In this document: one piece after another, positions 1 through 12,725 of the stretch
How the letters are laid out: each line of letters starts with the position of its first letter
Numbering within the stretch: the first letter of the stretch is position 1
NCBI GenBank assembly: GCA_013396525.1
Contig: VWYX01000363.1
Span: 186,001 to 250,000 of the forward strand
DNA length: 64,000 nucleotides
Direction of reading: 5' to 3'
DNA from: Chaetorhynchus papuensis
Lineage: Eukaryota > Chordata > Aves > Passeriformes > Rhipiduridae
Translations under genes and position numbers: made by a program
The notes under the pieces: model-generated
Seen by the model: only the letters and a program-made list of their open reading frames with translations
Databases searched by the model: none
What the model was told of the DNA's origin: nothing

Positions 1-3000
1 TCAGCTACAGAATCATGCTCACTTGGCTCTCAGGTGTTCTTTAACATTTTCTTTAGATTGTAAGCATTAAATTAAGACAATAGGACAAATTCTGTTTCCA
101 CTAATCTTTCTACAAATGAAAAATTAGATCTTTATTCCTGTCTTCGCAACAGGGATACTTACATAGCTTGAAAAGATTCAAGGCAAACTTTACTCAGTTT
201 ATCTACTTGATTGCCCTAATTCTTCAAATACCTTTTACCTAGAACAAGTAAAAATGTCTTTCCTGGAAAGCACAGTTCAAGTACACTAGTTTGTCATTCA
301 GAAGGATACACATCAACCTCTCTGTATAAAGCAGTGCTTGGTAAGTGAAGTCCTCCAATACTTAGCTCTGCACATGAAGAAAAGTAATTGTGCAATTGTC
401 AAATTTTCCTTGTCTTGAATTTGAGAACCTTGGCCATAAAGATGGCTCATCTCAGCCTGTTAAGGCACCAAGACAAATGAGCTGTTTTATACATAGGGCA
501 AGTCAGTGATTTCATAGCCATTTGCTTCCAGAAGTGTCGTATATGTAAGTGGGTGAGGCCACCCACATGGTCCAGTGTTGTGGTCTGGTTGCTCTGTTGG
601 AAAAAGCAATATAAAGTCAGTTTTTTGGCTTCTGTCAGTGCATCCAGATGATTTCAATTTGTTAGGATTCCACTTGAGTGGTCAGCATTAGTTTGACAAA
701 ACTGTGCCAACAGACAACTCTTTCTGCAGCCTTCAGGATTTCTGTACACACTGGGACTAGGCAGAGGTACAGAGATTTTAGCTTTACAACTACCCATATG
801 GTTTCTTAAAATTGGGCCCATTAGGTAGCCCCCATATACAAAAGAGTTCAGTATGTGGCTTATGCACAATAAACACTTTACTGAGCTCAAATTTCTACTG
901 ATGGAATAAAGAGAGATTATGACAATAGCTGTTCCTCAGGGAACCCTAAATTGAGTTAATTTTTAAGTACAGTTCAGGTTCTGGAAAGTTACATGAGACA
1001 TTAGACTGACCTTGCCCATTAGTAGTCAAATCAGTAAGTGCCAAAAAGAAGAATTAACATGACAATGTTTATGCTTGTTTCTCAGTAACTGAAATTTCAT
1101 ATATGGGACAGCAATGTCACAGACACCAATGTTTTTCAATGTATGTCTGGCACCTATAAGGATGAAAAGTCCTTTGGGTCACGTAAGATAATCTGTTGAT
1201 CACAAGCTAGGTTTAAGTATTCAAAAGGTACTCCTTGAATTTTGTGATGGAGTTTTACTATGCAGTAAAAGAGAGGAAATAGTCTTGGCTCTTCTTATGT
1301 TCCTGGTGTTCAGCAAGTTAACCATCAGCATGAGTCCAACCTCGTATTGGCAAGAATCTCATGTCCTCAGAATTTCCATCTACTAGTTTCTGTTTCATTA
1401 GAGAGATGGTGTGTAGAGAACAAATGGGTTCTCTTTTTAGACATCCAGATCGTTGTCTAGGTTGTTAAATCATCCAAGGATTTAAGAGTTTTAAAAGTAT
1501 TTAGAACTAAGACTGTGGCACATAACATACAAGAGGCATTTCTTACCTAAGTATTGTATTTACTTGGAAAAAGAAATGACATTGCTGATGCCATTGCACC
1601 ATTATCTGCAGCAAAGTTCCCAGTTTTGGAACAAGAACCCGGGTAGCAGTTTACTACTTGGAATTGACAGAAAATGCCTTTTACTTCCTCACCTTGTCCT
1701 TCTACCTTCATCACACATGTGAAGTTGACTTATGGAAAGTGAGATGTTTCTACAACAAAGCGCAATTACAAGTTGAGCGTCTGGGCAGAGAAAAAGATCA
1801 TTTCATGACACTCTATTTCCAGCTCTCAGGGAACAAACCCATCAAGTAATAGTAACCCAACTGGTAAGACACACACAGACTTTCCTGCTTCTTACTGAAT
1901 TTATGGGCTTCCTGAGCCAACTAAGGATTTTATGTTTACAGAACTGCTGAAGGTTTGGAATATTTTACAGACCTAACACTGAATTGATATCTTACCCAAG
2001 TGAATAAAATTCTGGTGCATAAAATAAGTGGATTTTACTACACAGCAAGAGCTTGACCTATTCAACAATGAGAAGCCAGGATCATCTCAATGCCTGGGCA
2101 CAATTCTGTTGGAAGTTTTGAACAATAAGAAACTGGGATCACTATGAATTGACTGCTGTATGAAGCAGCAGAAAGGCCAATCAGATAGCAATTCTCCTTC
2201 TGACTCAGCAAATATTGAGCTGAAGCCCAAACACAGTTCTAACAGCAAAGCTATTGTAGTTGTTCAGTCATGGGAACAGTTAGAAAGTGAATTTTATGGG
2301 CTCAATAGCTTCTGTGGCATCTTCCCAAAATTAACTGGGGAAATTGCTGGCTTCAGGATTCAAAATTCTACCACTTGTAGGAGATATGAAAAGAACAAGG
2401 CCACATTTTAAATGAATATGGGAAAATCATAGACTACAAAGTCAAAATATTCTCTTTCCCACAGAGCAGAAACCCATTTAGAAGAAACTATGCTCCTACA
2501 CAGTAAATCACAGACATAAAACTGGTATTAATCTTAACACATATGTGCAAACTAGCAGGTATGCAGATCAAGTCACCCCAATTCCCAATAAGATATTCTC
2601 AGAGCTGAGGCTGGTACTCTCAGCACCTAACTAACTGCAATACGCTGTTAAATTCCCTGTTACAGTCCCAAGAGATTTATGAAAGGTCCTGTGTGATTCT
2701 GAGAAAGCAAAGTTCTTCATCCTTTCTGAAATCATTCACCCTTATCTACACTTACTGTGTTAAAACGGTTCAGTAAAAAATGTAAATTGGTAATCCATGT
2801 ATTTTAAACAAACGGACAACTCAGTCTATGTTTCATTAGCAAGGAAGGAATTTCTGGCAAATTTTCTCATCTCAGTGGAAATAAAGAGCTGCCAGCTGCA
2901 TAGAAAATGCTGCTTAAAGAAAATTTGGGAAAACTTAAAATATCCTATATCCTTTCCACCTCCTTATGTGTATTTAAATGAGGAGCAACATACCAAATTT

Positions 3001-4343
3001 GAACTTTTGAAATAAAAGTCTGAACAATGTAATTTCTATATTTAGCTTGCTAGTAGTCCCATGCCAAGATTCAGTCTTTGGAATATTTGCTGCATACGTA
3101 CCACATGCATGTTACTACAAGAAGTAACAAATTTGTAACATCTGGCATTTTTGTCTTCCAGTCAGTCTTGAAACATGAAAAGAAAATGAGGTATTTTTGC
3201 ACAAACTAAAAATGTACAATGCCTAAATGCACATCCAGGCTTAGGAAAGGATCTAATTGCTAACACAGACCATTCTCCCATCTCACAATGCTTTTTCGAA
3301 AGCACTGATCCCCAGCTAAGATTTCAGTCAAGCCTGTCTGATATACTCTGTGGTCTTTGAAAGAGTGGACTTCACTTCTTTTTCTCACAGGGAACTGAAA
3401 TATCTCTTCTGAGAGGTCTATTCAACAGTTCCAGTATTCATATTATCAGAATTAAGTTAGCTTTAGTTGCCATTAAACACTGTTCTATTCAAAGAGGAAA
3501 GGAACAAACACACATTCAAGTATCTAGTCGTAACCTAAGATTCTATGCCAGTGTCTTTTTTATGACAACCGGCAAAAAATCTTGCTCTAAGCTTTTTAAC
3601 TTTTCTCTTCCATAGGATGGGGAAGGTACAGATGCTGTCAGCAGGGAGGGAAGGACGTATCAGGCAGAGGAAACTGAGTCTGGAAAAGCTGTGTTCAAAT
3701 GGTGAACACAGGAGAGTTCAAAACAGCACAGACAACACAACGATCACCAGGGACTCAACTAGAGAACTGATGAAGACAATTAATCTGTAAATTGTATTAA
3801 AAAAGTGCAGGGAATAAAAAGATAAGAAATTACTGAAAACATAAAGGCGATTAACTGAGTCCAAACAGACCTTATAACAAGATAATCAGATGTTTAAACT
3901 TACACGTCCTAAGTTATAGCGCTGATCACTGCATAATGGAATGTGCGCATTAAGCTTGTTTTCCAAGGATTTTTTTTTTTTTAATCTAATCACACAGACT
4001 TTATTATCAATACTGTATATTTGGAGCTAATTGAAAAAATTCTGTGTGATTTCTTGCTGGATACAAATCATATGCCTTGAATAAGGATTAGCTGGATAAC
4101 TCACAAGTCCCCTAGGGAAAATATGTTGTACAGACTACTCCTCATAAGTGGGGATTAATATCAAATCCCACAGGAAGTCATGCACTGCCGTGTTTGTTTT
4201 CATTTCGCTTTATATTTACTGGCAGTTTATACGGTTCTTTCAGCTTGTGTTTAACAGACACTGCAGCGTGACAGCTTTTTCAGCACATTTAACATCATGC
4301 CTCACATTTTGGCCACCTGATGGTATTTCCTAGATATGGGTGT
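1..4343. other. Non-coding stretch, no gene or recognised repeat
   Basis: AT-rich unique-looking sequence with stops in all frames; the longest open frames are under 85 codons and carry no domain, signal peptide or splice context that I can recognise. There is no CR1 similarity, tRNA or long tandem repeat. The only low-complexity item is a T run near 3970-3982. It is either intergenic or intronic DNA; the sequence does not distinguish the two. Confidence 0.6.
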
Positions 4344-4520
4344 TGTCCAGGGGGTCTTAAAAAATTGAATATGGTGTGAACTCCGATTTACCACACAGAA
4401 TGCGCTCCCTTTTAGATTTTACTCTTATAACTTTTCCAAACTTAATATGGTATTGACGTGGCAGTTGCTACCACTGCTCACCATTAATCTTTGTGCTGAT
4501 GTCCTCACCCTCAAGCAGTT
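4344..4520 (+). repeat. Unclassified repeat, copy A of a diverged local pair
   Basis: This block aligns by eye with 5082-5350 in the same orientation. The first about 40 bases (TG-CCAGGGGGTC ... TGAATATGGTGTGAAC) match at roughly 34 of 41 positions. Further matching blocks follow, around 4411-4440 versus 5207-5240 (CTTTTAG-TTT ... CTTTTC-AAA) and around 4454-4478 versus 5293-5318. Copy A lacks about 60-80 bases that copy B has between the first two blocks. It begins with TG, so an old LTR pair is possible, but I see no primer-binding site, polypurine tract or target duplication. Family unknown. The start is well supported; the right limit is approximate. Confidence 0.5.
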
Positions 4521-4600
4521 TCACTCATTTTTTACTCTTGTTAAACCTGGATTTATTATTTTCCCTGTATCTGTAGGTTCCCTATTTCTTTAGCTTACAG

Positions 4601-4647
4601 CTTAGTTTATTTCTTAGTTATTTCTTAGTTTATTTCTTTAGTCATTT
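4601..4647. repeat. Short tandem repeat, period 11-12, four units
   Basis: Four consecutive units of the type CTTAGTTTATTT, CTTAGTTATTT, CTTAGTTTATTT and CTTTAGTCATTT. Unit 2 has lost one T and unit 4 is diverged. It is a simple local expansion lying just right of repeat copy A. Confidence 0.8.
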
Positions 4648-5081
4648 CTGGCCAGCTCTGATATCCTTTTTTGTACCTTTCCCTGCATTTTCAGAACTCA
4701 TTTCTTCTTCCCTGTCTCATCACTGTCTCTCCTTTGAGGTCATAAAACAGCTTCTCACTGATACAACTGTGAAGAGGAAAGAATGTCATGCAAAGCAGTG
4801 TTCCATATATCCCAGCACCGATAATAAAAAAACATTTTCCTCTTCATACCATTCAAACCAGGGGAATTGTGTGAGCTATCAAATCCAGCACTCCACATCA
4901 GCTAATTTCAGATGCTTTTGACGCTGGCACAAAACCAAACAAATCCAATGGCAGGCAACATCTACTAACAGTTTCCTTGTACTTCTTCCTTCAAAACTAG
5001 TCTGGGTATGACCAGCACCACCATGATCCAACTCCAGTCACTCCTGCTTTGAGTGGAAAGGGAGAGAGGGTGCAGCCTTCT

Positions 5082-5350
5082 TGACCAGGGGGTCCTACAC
5101 AACTGAATATGGTGTGAACCCTTACCTCTGTGAAATACTAATATGCATCAATGTTATGACATTTTATACACCACCCACGCCTAGGCACATACTTATCACC
5201 TGGATACTTTTAGGTTTATTCTTGTCATCTTTTCAAATTACCTATGAATTAAGCAAATTTTCTTTCTCAATAAATTTTCTTGGTCTGCATTACTGACAGG
5301 CTGTTTCTATCACTACATTGTGCAGGAATCTCTTGCTGCACTTTTTCAAT
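5082..5350 (+). repeat. Unclassified repeat, copy B of a diverged local pair
   Basis: Partner of 4344-4520, in the same orientation and about 740 bases away. It holds the same leading motif (GACCAGGGGGTCCTACAC then TGAATATGGTGTGAAC) and the later CTTTTAGGTTTATTCTTGTC and TGACAGGCTGTTTCTATCAC blocks. It carries extra sequence between the first and second blocks. Divergence is high, suggesting an old duplication or two relics of one interspersed family. The right edge is uncertain. Confidence 0.5.
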
Positions 5351-5697
5351 AGATGCTGTATGTTATTCCTCAGTCTTTCCAGAGAAAAAGATAATCAACG
5401 CATAGCATAAATTGAATTACATTTGATTGATAAATGGTGGTGTGTCAACATGCAGGAAAATGTCCTTGTATTGTAAACAGAAGTCAAGCTGTTTATCCAG
5501 TATTTCAAAAACAGGCAAAAGTCCCATATCTAGAAAGCTGAATTTTAGGGCATGGTAGTGCATCTCTGCTAACTTAATGTGAGTAGGATAGGCAAAGGAG
5601 AGTGAAGGCAGCAAGAGGCTCCAGCATATGCAAATATGTCTTTGAAAATTTGCACTGCAGTTGCCAGCGCAAGCTAAACCTCACATTGCATTACAGG

Positions 5698-5862
5698 TAA
5701 GAAACATAGAAGGGTTTGTGTTGGAAGGGACCTTAAAGATCATCGAGGTCCAACACCCTGCCGTGAGTAGGGACACCTTCCACTAGACCAGGTTGCTCAA
5801 AGCCCCATCCAGCCTGGCCTTGAACACTTCCAGGGATGGGGAACGTCCTTGGGAAACCTTAA
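5698..5862 (-). mobile_element. CR1 LINE, 3' end fragment, minus strand
   Basis: Reads as the reverse complement of the avian CR1 3' end: TTGGAAGGGACCTTAAAGATCATC, then the CAACACCCTGCC block, then the blocks equivalent to AGGGACACCTTCCACTAGACCAGGTTGCTC and CCCATCCAGCCTGGCC (given here in parts). Only about 160 bases remain, covering the 3' untranslated region and the very end of ORF2. CR1 copies are usually truncated at the 5' end, as here. After about 5850 the match decays. Not coding. The family assignment is from memory of the consensus and is very secure. Confidence 0.93.
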
Positions 5863-7797
5863 CAAAATTCCTTGTTCAGCAAGATCATGTGCAAAACTTC
5901 CCTGCAGTGTTCTTCCTTCCATGACTGCTTGAAGATCTTTGTAACATTTTATTTAGTAGTTTATATTTTATTGTAATAGTTTTTATTGCAAACAATAAGA
6001 AGAAATTCTTAAGGTCAGTCAATCATCCATAATCTTTGCTCTCATCAGTGTAGCAAATATCCATCAAGTGGCTTGGATTAGCCAAATTCAAGGGGATAAA
6101 GGTGGGAGGCAAAAAAGATTCAAAAGAAAGACCGCATGTGTCTAGGCAGTGATTTGTATCTAAAATACTTAATGTTGCCTGTGAGCAAACAATAACATTG
6201 CAAGAAAGCCACAGGTAGAGAAAGCTCCATGCAGGTTTGAAGTGGGAGCTGGCTTTTTAGCTGGGATTTTTTTTTTCCACAGTTGGATTTTCCAGTTGAA
6301 ATTTTAACCCTTAGGCATTAGAAAAAAAATTGGATACAGGGTTGAGAAAATATATTCACTCATCATTGTCAGAATATCCTGTTTTGATCCTATAAAGACA
6401 GGTAACAATATTCAAGCCTTGAAATTGTTTATGAAGTAATCAGCATTTAATTTGTTCTGTTCAGAATTTAATTATATACCATGTGCCTTCCTAAGAGGAC
6501 ACTACCAGAAGTATAGCTGTCAAATGGAAATTAATTTGCTAGTAGATGACCATACACTTCATGAATTATACATGAAACTTTGTCTCACTGTGACTGTTGC
6601 TAAAAGACTCTTTCATCACTCTTATGTTTAAACAAACCACAATGGTTTTTAAATAAGTCTGATCAGCAGTAAGGAGATTATGATAAAGTGCTAAGAATGA
6701 CTTCCAAAACAGTGTTTCGGGCACATTTCATATTGATGTGTTTCACTGCAATTTGGGTCATGTTCCTCTGCTCTCAGTTGTTAGCAGAATGATGGGCAGA
6801 CCATTGCATTCGCTTTCAAACACAACATTGATAGCTGGATTTACATTTCTTTTTAAGACTCAGCTTTAGCAAACACCCCTTAGATTTCAGACATAATTCT
6901 GTTATTCAAATGGGAGAAGAGTTTGATAGCTATGCTAATCACTTTTATCTGAGAAAACATAACTAATAGCTTGGTTTACATTTGCCTGCATTTATGAGCA
7001 TAATTTTAGCACATAATTTTATTGCACCATAAAACATAATACTGCATTAGCCTGCTCTTAAAAAAAGTTACCTTAGAGTGATTTGTACTTAAACCTTCAC
7101 CCTCCATTTAAATAACAGTATCATTTTAAAATTGTGACCTTTTAAAATCAATTTAAAAAACCCAAACCTGTATAACAATTTAACCTACAAGGCTATTATC
7201 TGTAGCCCTAATGCTCAGTGAATGTATTTAAGGTAGTCATAGACACATTGATCACAGGACTGCTTTGAGCCAGTTATTCTCTTGTATAAATTGGACTGAA
7301 TTAAGATAATTTGCTCTTAACATTGCATCAAAAGAATCTCTTAAAATTCTGCAATGCAGTATACATTAACAAAGCTTGTGGAAGAAAAGATGAATGATCC
7401 ACATAATTTTTAATTTTTTTTTTCTTTATTTAGTGCTTTCAGCACTGGAAACCGAAAAGGAAATAATGCTTTATATTTCAAAAGGGCCAGTTATTGCTTT
7501 CAGTGGGACATAAACATAAAGAAAATATGCTCAAAAGAGCTCCATTTTGTAGTATTGTACTTAAAACTTCCTCTTGGAATAGTCATGGCTAACAATGATA
7601 TGGGAACTATTTTCCAGAACACAACTATGCCAATTGACACAATTTAATGATCTTGATAGCAATAATATGTTGTATATGCATAGCCATTTCCTCTCAGAAC
7701 TTGAAAATATATTTTCAAATTTAACCTTGCCGTTCCCTCGAAGGAAAAAAAGCCATGTATAGAAGTGCTGGATTCCCTGTGACACTGAGAAATTATC

Positions 7798-7862
7798 TGT
7801 GGCAGAGCCTGGATTTTCATTCAGCTCTCATTTGCAGTCAAAGATCTGTTCTAAGAAAGGCC
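7798..7862 (-). repeat. Possible MIR/CORE-SINE relic, minus strand
   Basis: The run GTGGCAGAGCCTGGATTTTC, followed by CAGCTCTCATTTGCAGTC, resembles the reverse complement of the tRNA-related part of MIR-like amniote SINEs (GTGGCAGAGCTGGGATT...). Similarity is judged by eye, is short, and diverged. It could be coincidence. Confidence 0.3.
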
Positions 7863-10800
7863 TTACAGAGTCAACAATTGGTCCTGTAATTGCATGCAGA
7901 ACAAAATGCATTTTATCCAAACCCCTTCTCCCTCACAATGGCTTTTCTTCTGCAGGGCGGATCCTTAGCAAATTAATATCTCTGTTTTACAGATATCTGG
8001 AAGGTTAACCTTAACTGTAAGAGCAAGTCCACATACTTTGTGTCTTAGAGGTAAACCCAGACATATTAAGGGGATATTTCGTCTCCCCTAATATTACTGA
8101 AAATATCATTTTGGAAATGTTTGCTTGCCAACTGCAAGTTGAATAACAGTACTGAGTATTTTTAGTACTTGGTTTGATAAGGGTTTTTTATTTGTTCCTT
8201 AATTTTACAGGATCTTGGTGCACATGGTATACTTCACAGGCCATATTGCATTAACTAAAATACTAACATGGTTCAGTCGTTGAGTTGGTCCATGACATTT
8301 TCAGACTCTTGTCAGACTGATTTCTTGCGAAATATTCATGCCAAGATGGCCACTAAGCAGAAAGTTTTTACATTGTACTATAGCCCTGCGAATTCTCAGT
8401 ACGGACAAGAGGGAAGGTTTGAACATATTATTTTAGTTTAAGGTCTTCTCCCTAACTAAATCAGAAAAGTTAAAACACCAAAAATTTCTAACCTAGAAAA
8501 TACAAAGAATAAATTGAAGGCAACAAGTGTAAATTAATTTTCAGGTGATTTCATTACGCAACAGGGCCAAATATCAATTTTAGGTACATCTTCACTGCTT
8601 CTGAAGAGAGATTCTGTGGCCTGGTTGTAGATGCAAGAAAGGAAACTGCCTAAACTCTGCTAATGGTCAATTCAGCCCACACTACTATGGAATATTTCAA
8701 CCATTAGGGATGCTTCTGCCTCTGTCAACTGCAGAGTTCAATTAAATTAGTTATTTAACTTAATTCATATTAAATAAAATGAACTTTACCAATCTTTTCT
8801 TTTAAAAAGGCTATTTCTTGATCAAATCATTTTACAAGAACCCTTTTTTTCTATTTTTTTTAACATCATTTCATATTTCTGAAAAAATCCCACCTTGAAA
8901 ACACAACCAAAAGTCAACTAACCAGCACAGAAAGAAGAAAGCATGTAGGAAGGAATACAAATAATTCATCTAAATAAAAATGCGTAATTCTAAGCTCATG
9001 CTATGACTTCTGCTATTTGAATCAAAATAATAAATCTGATTTCAAATCTCGTGCTGCTAATAGTGTCAAAGCTGTGCAAAGGAAGTGAAGAATAGCCTAG
9101 AGTATGACAGCAAAGGATAAAAAGTGTTGAAAAGTAAGGCAGGAAACTGATATTTTCAGTAGTGCAGAGGTGAAAGAATTAAAAGTTTTGTGATGGGGAA
9201 CAGTAATTTTTAAATTAATATGATTGTATGTGGTATAAAGACTTCCTTGTTGTCCTTTCTTTTCCCTGTTATAGGAAGGAAGGAAAAATAATAGATGTAT
9301 CTATTGAAAACTAGACATGATCATTCTCTTCAGTACATTTACAGTGCAGAATTCTTCTCAGAGCTGCTATATATTTCAGCATCATTGACTTATTTAAAAT
9401 ATTCATAATTATGTGTCTAAATTGGTCATTGTTAATTAAGACATTTTCAATTTATATTGCTAATGCTGGAATCCATATTTTAAAGCGAGCCAGAAGCAAC
9501 TTCACTGAGCGATTTCCACAAATATGAAAATCAAGTTCTTTTATTTATTTATCAGATAAATGGCTTTAAATTGAGACTATTGGTGACACCATTTAGCACT
9601 GAAACTATGGGGGCTTGGGGTGGGGCAGAAAACTCTACATTTTCCATGAGGGAAATCATTAGCTTGGAAACACAGCCAACACTTACAACTTTTAATAGTC
9701 TCACTGTGCAGTTCCTGGAAAAATTTTTTGTAAACCAAAGACCTCAAATTTCTAGATCTGAGTCTCAACAGTGTCCTCAGTGGGCATTATCTATCCATCA
9801 CACTCAAATAGGTTTAATATATGAACATTTAATGGGCCAACACTTTACCAAAATGAGAATCACAAGCATAAAAAATTAACTTAGTGCTGACTGATACTTG
9901 GAGATGTCTAATGTCAATGCTCAAAATAATTACAGCTTCACATTCTTATTCAGCTGAGAAAATAAAACTATCCTAATCTATGAACATGAAAGATGTGGCA
10001 GGAGGGTATAAAAGATTGGCAGCAAGATTACACAGGGAGCCTGTATCAGATCTGTAAGAAAAGCTTGAACTAAAGCAAAGATTCCAGGAACACATTCACC
10101 TTGGAGGAGGTGCATTTGTCCATTTAATTTTTTTCCCCAAGTTATGTCTCAGATTCATTTTCTGTGTAGCATCTTTATCACTTAAAATAATCAGACTCCA
10201 TAAGATAACAATGTTTTCTGTCCCTCTGACTTTCTCCAAGTCTTATTCTTGTAGCTGATGAAAATGTTCAGAAGCTCTGAACTTCCAAATGTGTGCATTG
10301 CTAGACCTTCAACGTAACAAGGCGACACAATATCGACAGGATAATCTCTGGCTGAGTAGCTGATCACTTTGCAGTTAAGAGTTCATCCATTGCTGTGAGA
10401 ACTAAGCTCACGTCCAGAGGATGAAACATCCTTTCGAGAAAACTGAATAGCAGTCGGACTATAATAAGAATAATAAGCAAATTAGAGAAAAGGGAAATTT
10501 GGAAAGCTATTTTGTCCATGATGGGCCATCTAATTATTTCCTAAATGGGAAAATGCTTTTGCCCTACCTGGCTGGCCACTGCGCACATGCAGCATGAAAA
10601 ATGCTTCCTGACATCTGTTCTGAATTTTCATCTTCTTTCCATGTATGCTCCTTTGTCCTGTCATTTATGTCAACTTGCAAACAACAACATGAAATGACAG
10701 GTTCTAATCACTTCAATATTGAAAATTGTCCTTTTTCTTTCTCTCTTTTTTTTGTTTAAGAAAAGGTTTCTATAACCTACTGTTTCCTCTCTCTCAGTTA

Positions 10801-11603
10801 AGTGTCTTCTAATTGCTATCATGTCACAAAGTTCAATAACACAGAACTAAACAGAGGTTTCTAACAGAAAGTATGGGCTGCAAGACACAAAGAGTGAAAT
10901 TCAGATTTTCAAAGTGGAAATTGGGCTCGTTGGAAACACTGCTTACCCTCCCTTTTCCACCAGACAGAATACTTTCTACCATGAAGGCTTATTTGTGAAT
11001 CTGTCTTGCATTTCTAAAGTGGTCATTACTGCTATTACTGCTAGTTTCTCTCCTCTAGCACAGGCACAAATAAACTACACAGCCTGAAAAGAGGCTGAAG
11101 TTGCAGGAGGGTCTCAGGATAAGTCTCATGAGCTGAAGTCTTTCTGCTTTAACACCATATTAACACAAGCCAATGCCAGCAGGAGAGAGTGATGCCTTCA
11201 AAATCCTCAGAGATTCACTGTAGGATGTCCATGCCTAGTATGGTTCATATCCCTGCAAGGACCTTGAGACAAGCACAAGCATTGTTCCTGAGGTTTGAAA
11301 ATAAGTAGGATTCCAAATGTTGGTCATTTCTGTGACAAGAAAATAAGGCTTGCAAAGTTGCCAATCAGTCTGCCTTAAACGCAGGTATCTCAAAGTTTCA
11401 TCAAGGAACTGAGGATAAATCTGCTGAAATCTCACTTTTTCCTCTTCAAAGAAAAGCTAAATAAACTTAAAATGAGTGGATAGTACCAATTACAGATAAT
11501 CTACTTGGTTGTAAAGTAATAATAAAAAAATTACATTGTTCTTTGATATAAGCCCATGCAATATATGCTTCTTGCTAATCTCACAAGTTAAATCTACATA
11601 AGC

Positions 11604-11623
11604 ATTAGGCCTCTAGGCCTAAT
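11604..11623. repeat. 20-bp palindrome, 9-bp arms with 2-base centre
   Basis: ATTAGGCCT, centre CT, then AGGCCTAAT; the arms are perfect reverse complements. It contains two AGGCCT (StuI-type) palindromes. No function is implied. Confidence 0.85.
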
Positions 11624-12660
11624 TTAATGAAAAGTAAGTTTCACACACAGTATATAAATTATCTTCTGCGCAGTAGCTGACAGCATCGTTATTCTGCTTC
11701 CCACAAATGAAATACGGGTATCTGAAACGTTTCTTTTTTTAAAATCTGCAGGAAAACCAGTGTAATGTTTGCAGCTGGAATTTGCATCTAGCATAGCAAT
11801 AGCTGTCATTGTGTTGCTCTGCTGCACTGAGAAGTGTATCTGAGCGAGGCTTAGAGTTCTCCTTTCATCTTCTTGCATCCTCTCCAACTGTAAATCTTAG
11901 GCCTCCATCCTGACAAAAGATTTGTTCTGAGTGATCTATTCATATAAAGTCCCACAGAGGTCCGCAGAGCTTTATGTGCAGAGATCTCCCAATTTATTAC
12001 TGAGAAGGTTTTTCTCCTCTACCAGAGTTGGCCCATGCTTTCCAGTAAGTTTAGGTGTCACACTTGCAAGTTTTAATTTTCCACCACTCCAGGTCTGGCA
12101 GAAACTGTTCTTAGATGCCAGGTGTAAAGCAATCAGCACCCCAAGAAATGCCCTCTGTCTGTTATTTCAGAGTTGGCAGGATGCATTACAGAGCTGCTGC
12201 TGCAGCAATAGCCCATTGGGCCCACCTGATGATCTAGCTGCTGCAGTTAGATGTATTCTAGATTCTCTAAATACATGGAGACCTCAAAACTCACAGACTT
12301 GAAGGCCTTTGGTTTGTTTATTTTTGATACCTAGTACGGAGGATCCTTTGGCAAGAGTTTGTGCAGCTGAAACTGGTGATGCAGGAAGAAGAATGATCAG
12401 AAAGGAAGCAGAAAAATCAAGTCATAAACTGATTTCCAAGAGCAGCCAAAGTGTGTTAAAATGTGTAAATTTCACAACTAGGTAGGCCTTACCTAAACTG
12501 CCTGAACTGCTTAGGTTGTACAAAATCCATGGCAGTTTCTGATTATTAAAAGACAGAATGTTTATTTAACTTCATATTATTTTGACACATTGCTAAACAG
12601 CATGGACAAAACATATTTGACCCAGCTCTAAATGGAAATTACCATCTCCATTTTTTAGTT

Positions 12661-12725
12661 TGACCCAAAGCCTACTGAATTCAGTAGGTGATTTTTCACA
12701 AACCTGAGTTTTGGATCAGGCCCTT
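12661..12725. repeat. Ancient amniote interspersed repeat relic with nested palindromes
   Basis: Contains a perfect 18-bp palindrome, CCTACTGAATTCAGTAGG (12671-12688), between outer arms TGACCCAAAG (12661-12670) and TTTTGGATCA (12709-12718) that match as reverse complements at 8 of 10 positions. The pattern CCAAAGCC...TGAA-TCA-T...TTTTGGATCAGGCCC is one I associate with an old repeat common in turtles and crocodilians; its exact family name cannot be settled here. Confidence 0.5.

Larger units (their letters stand above)
5863..12660. other. Non-coding stretch with homopolymer runs and one possible SINE relic
   Basis: No gene is seen. Small open frames up to 123 codons (for example 11931-12302) have no recognisable domain and look like chance. 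Around 6920-7240 the DNA is rich in AT motifs such as TTTATTGCACCATAAAAC, which could be homeodomain sites but equally reflect base composition. There is a 20-bp palindrome at 11604-11623. The only probable transposon relic noticed is at 7798-7862. Confidence 0.55.
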
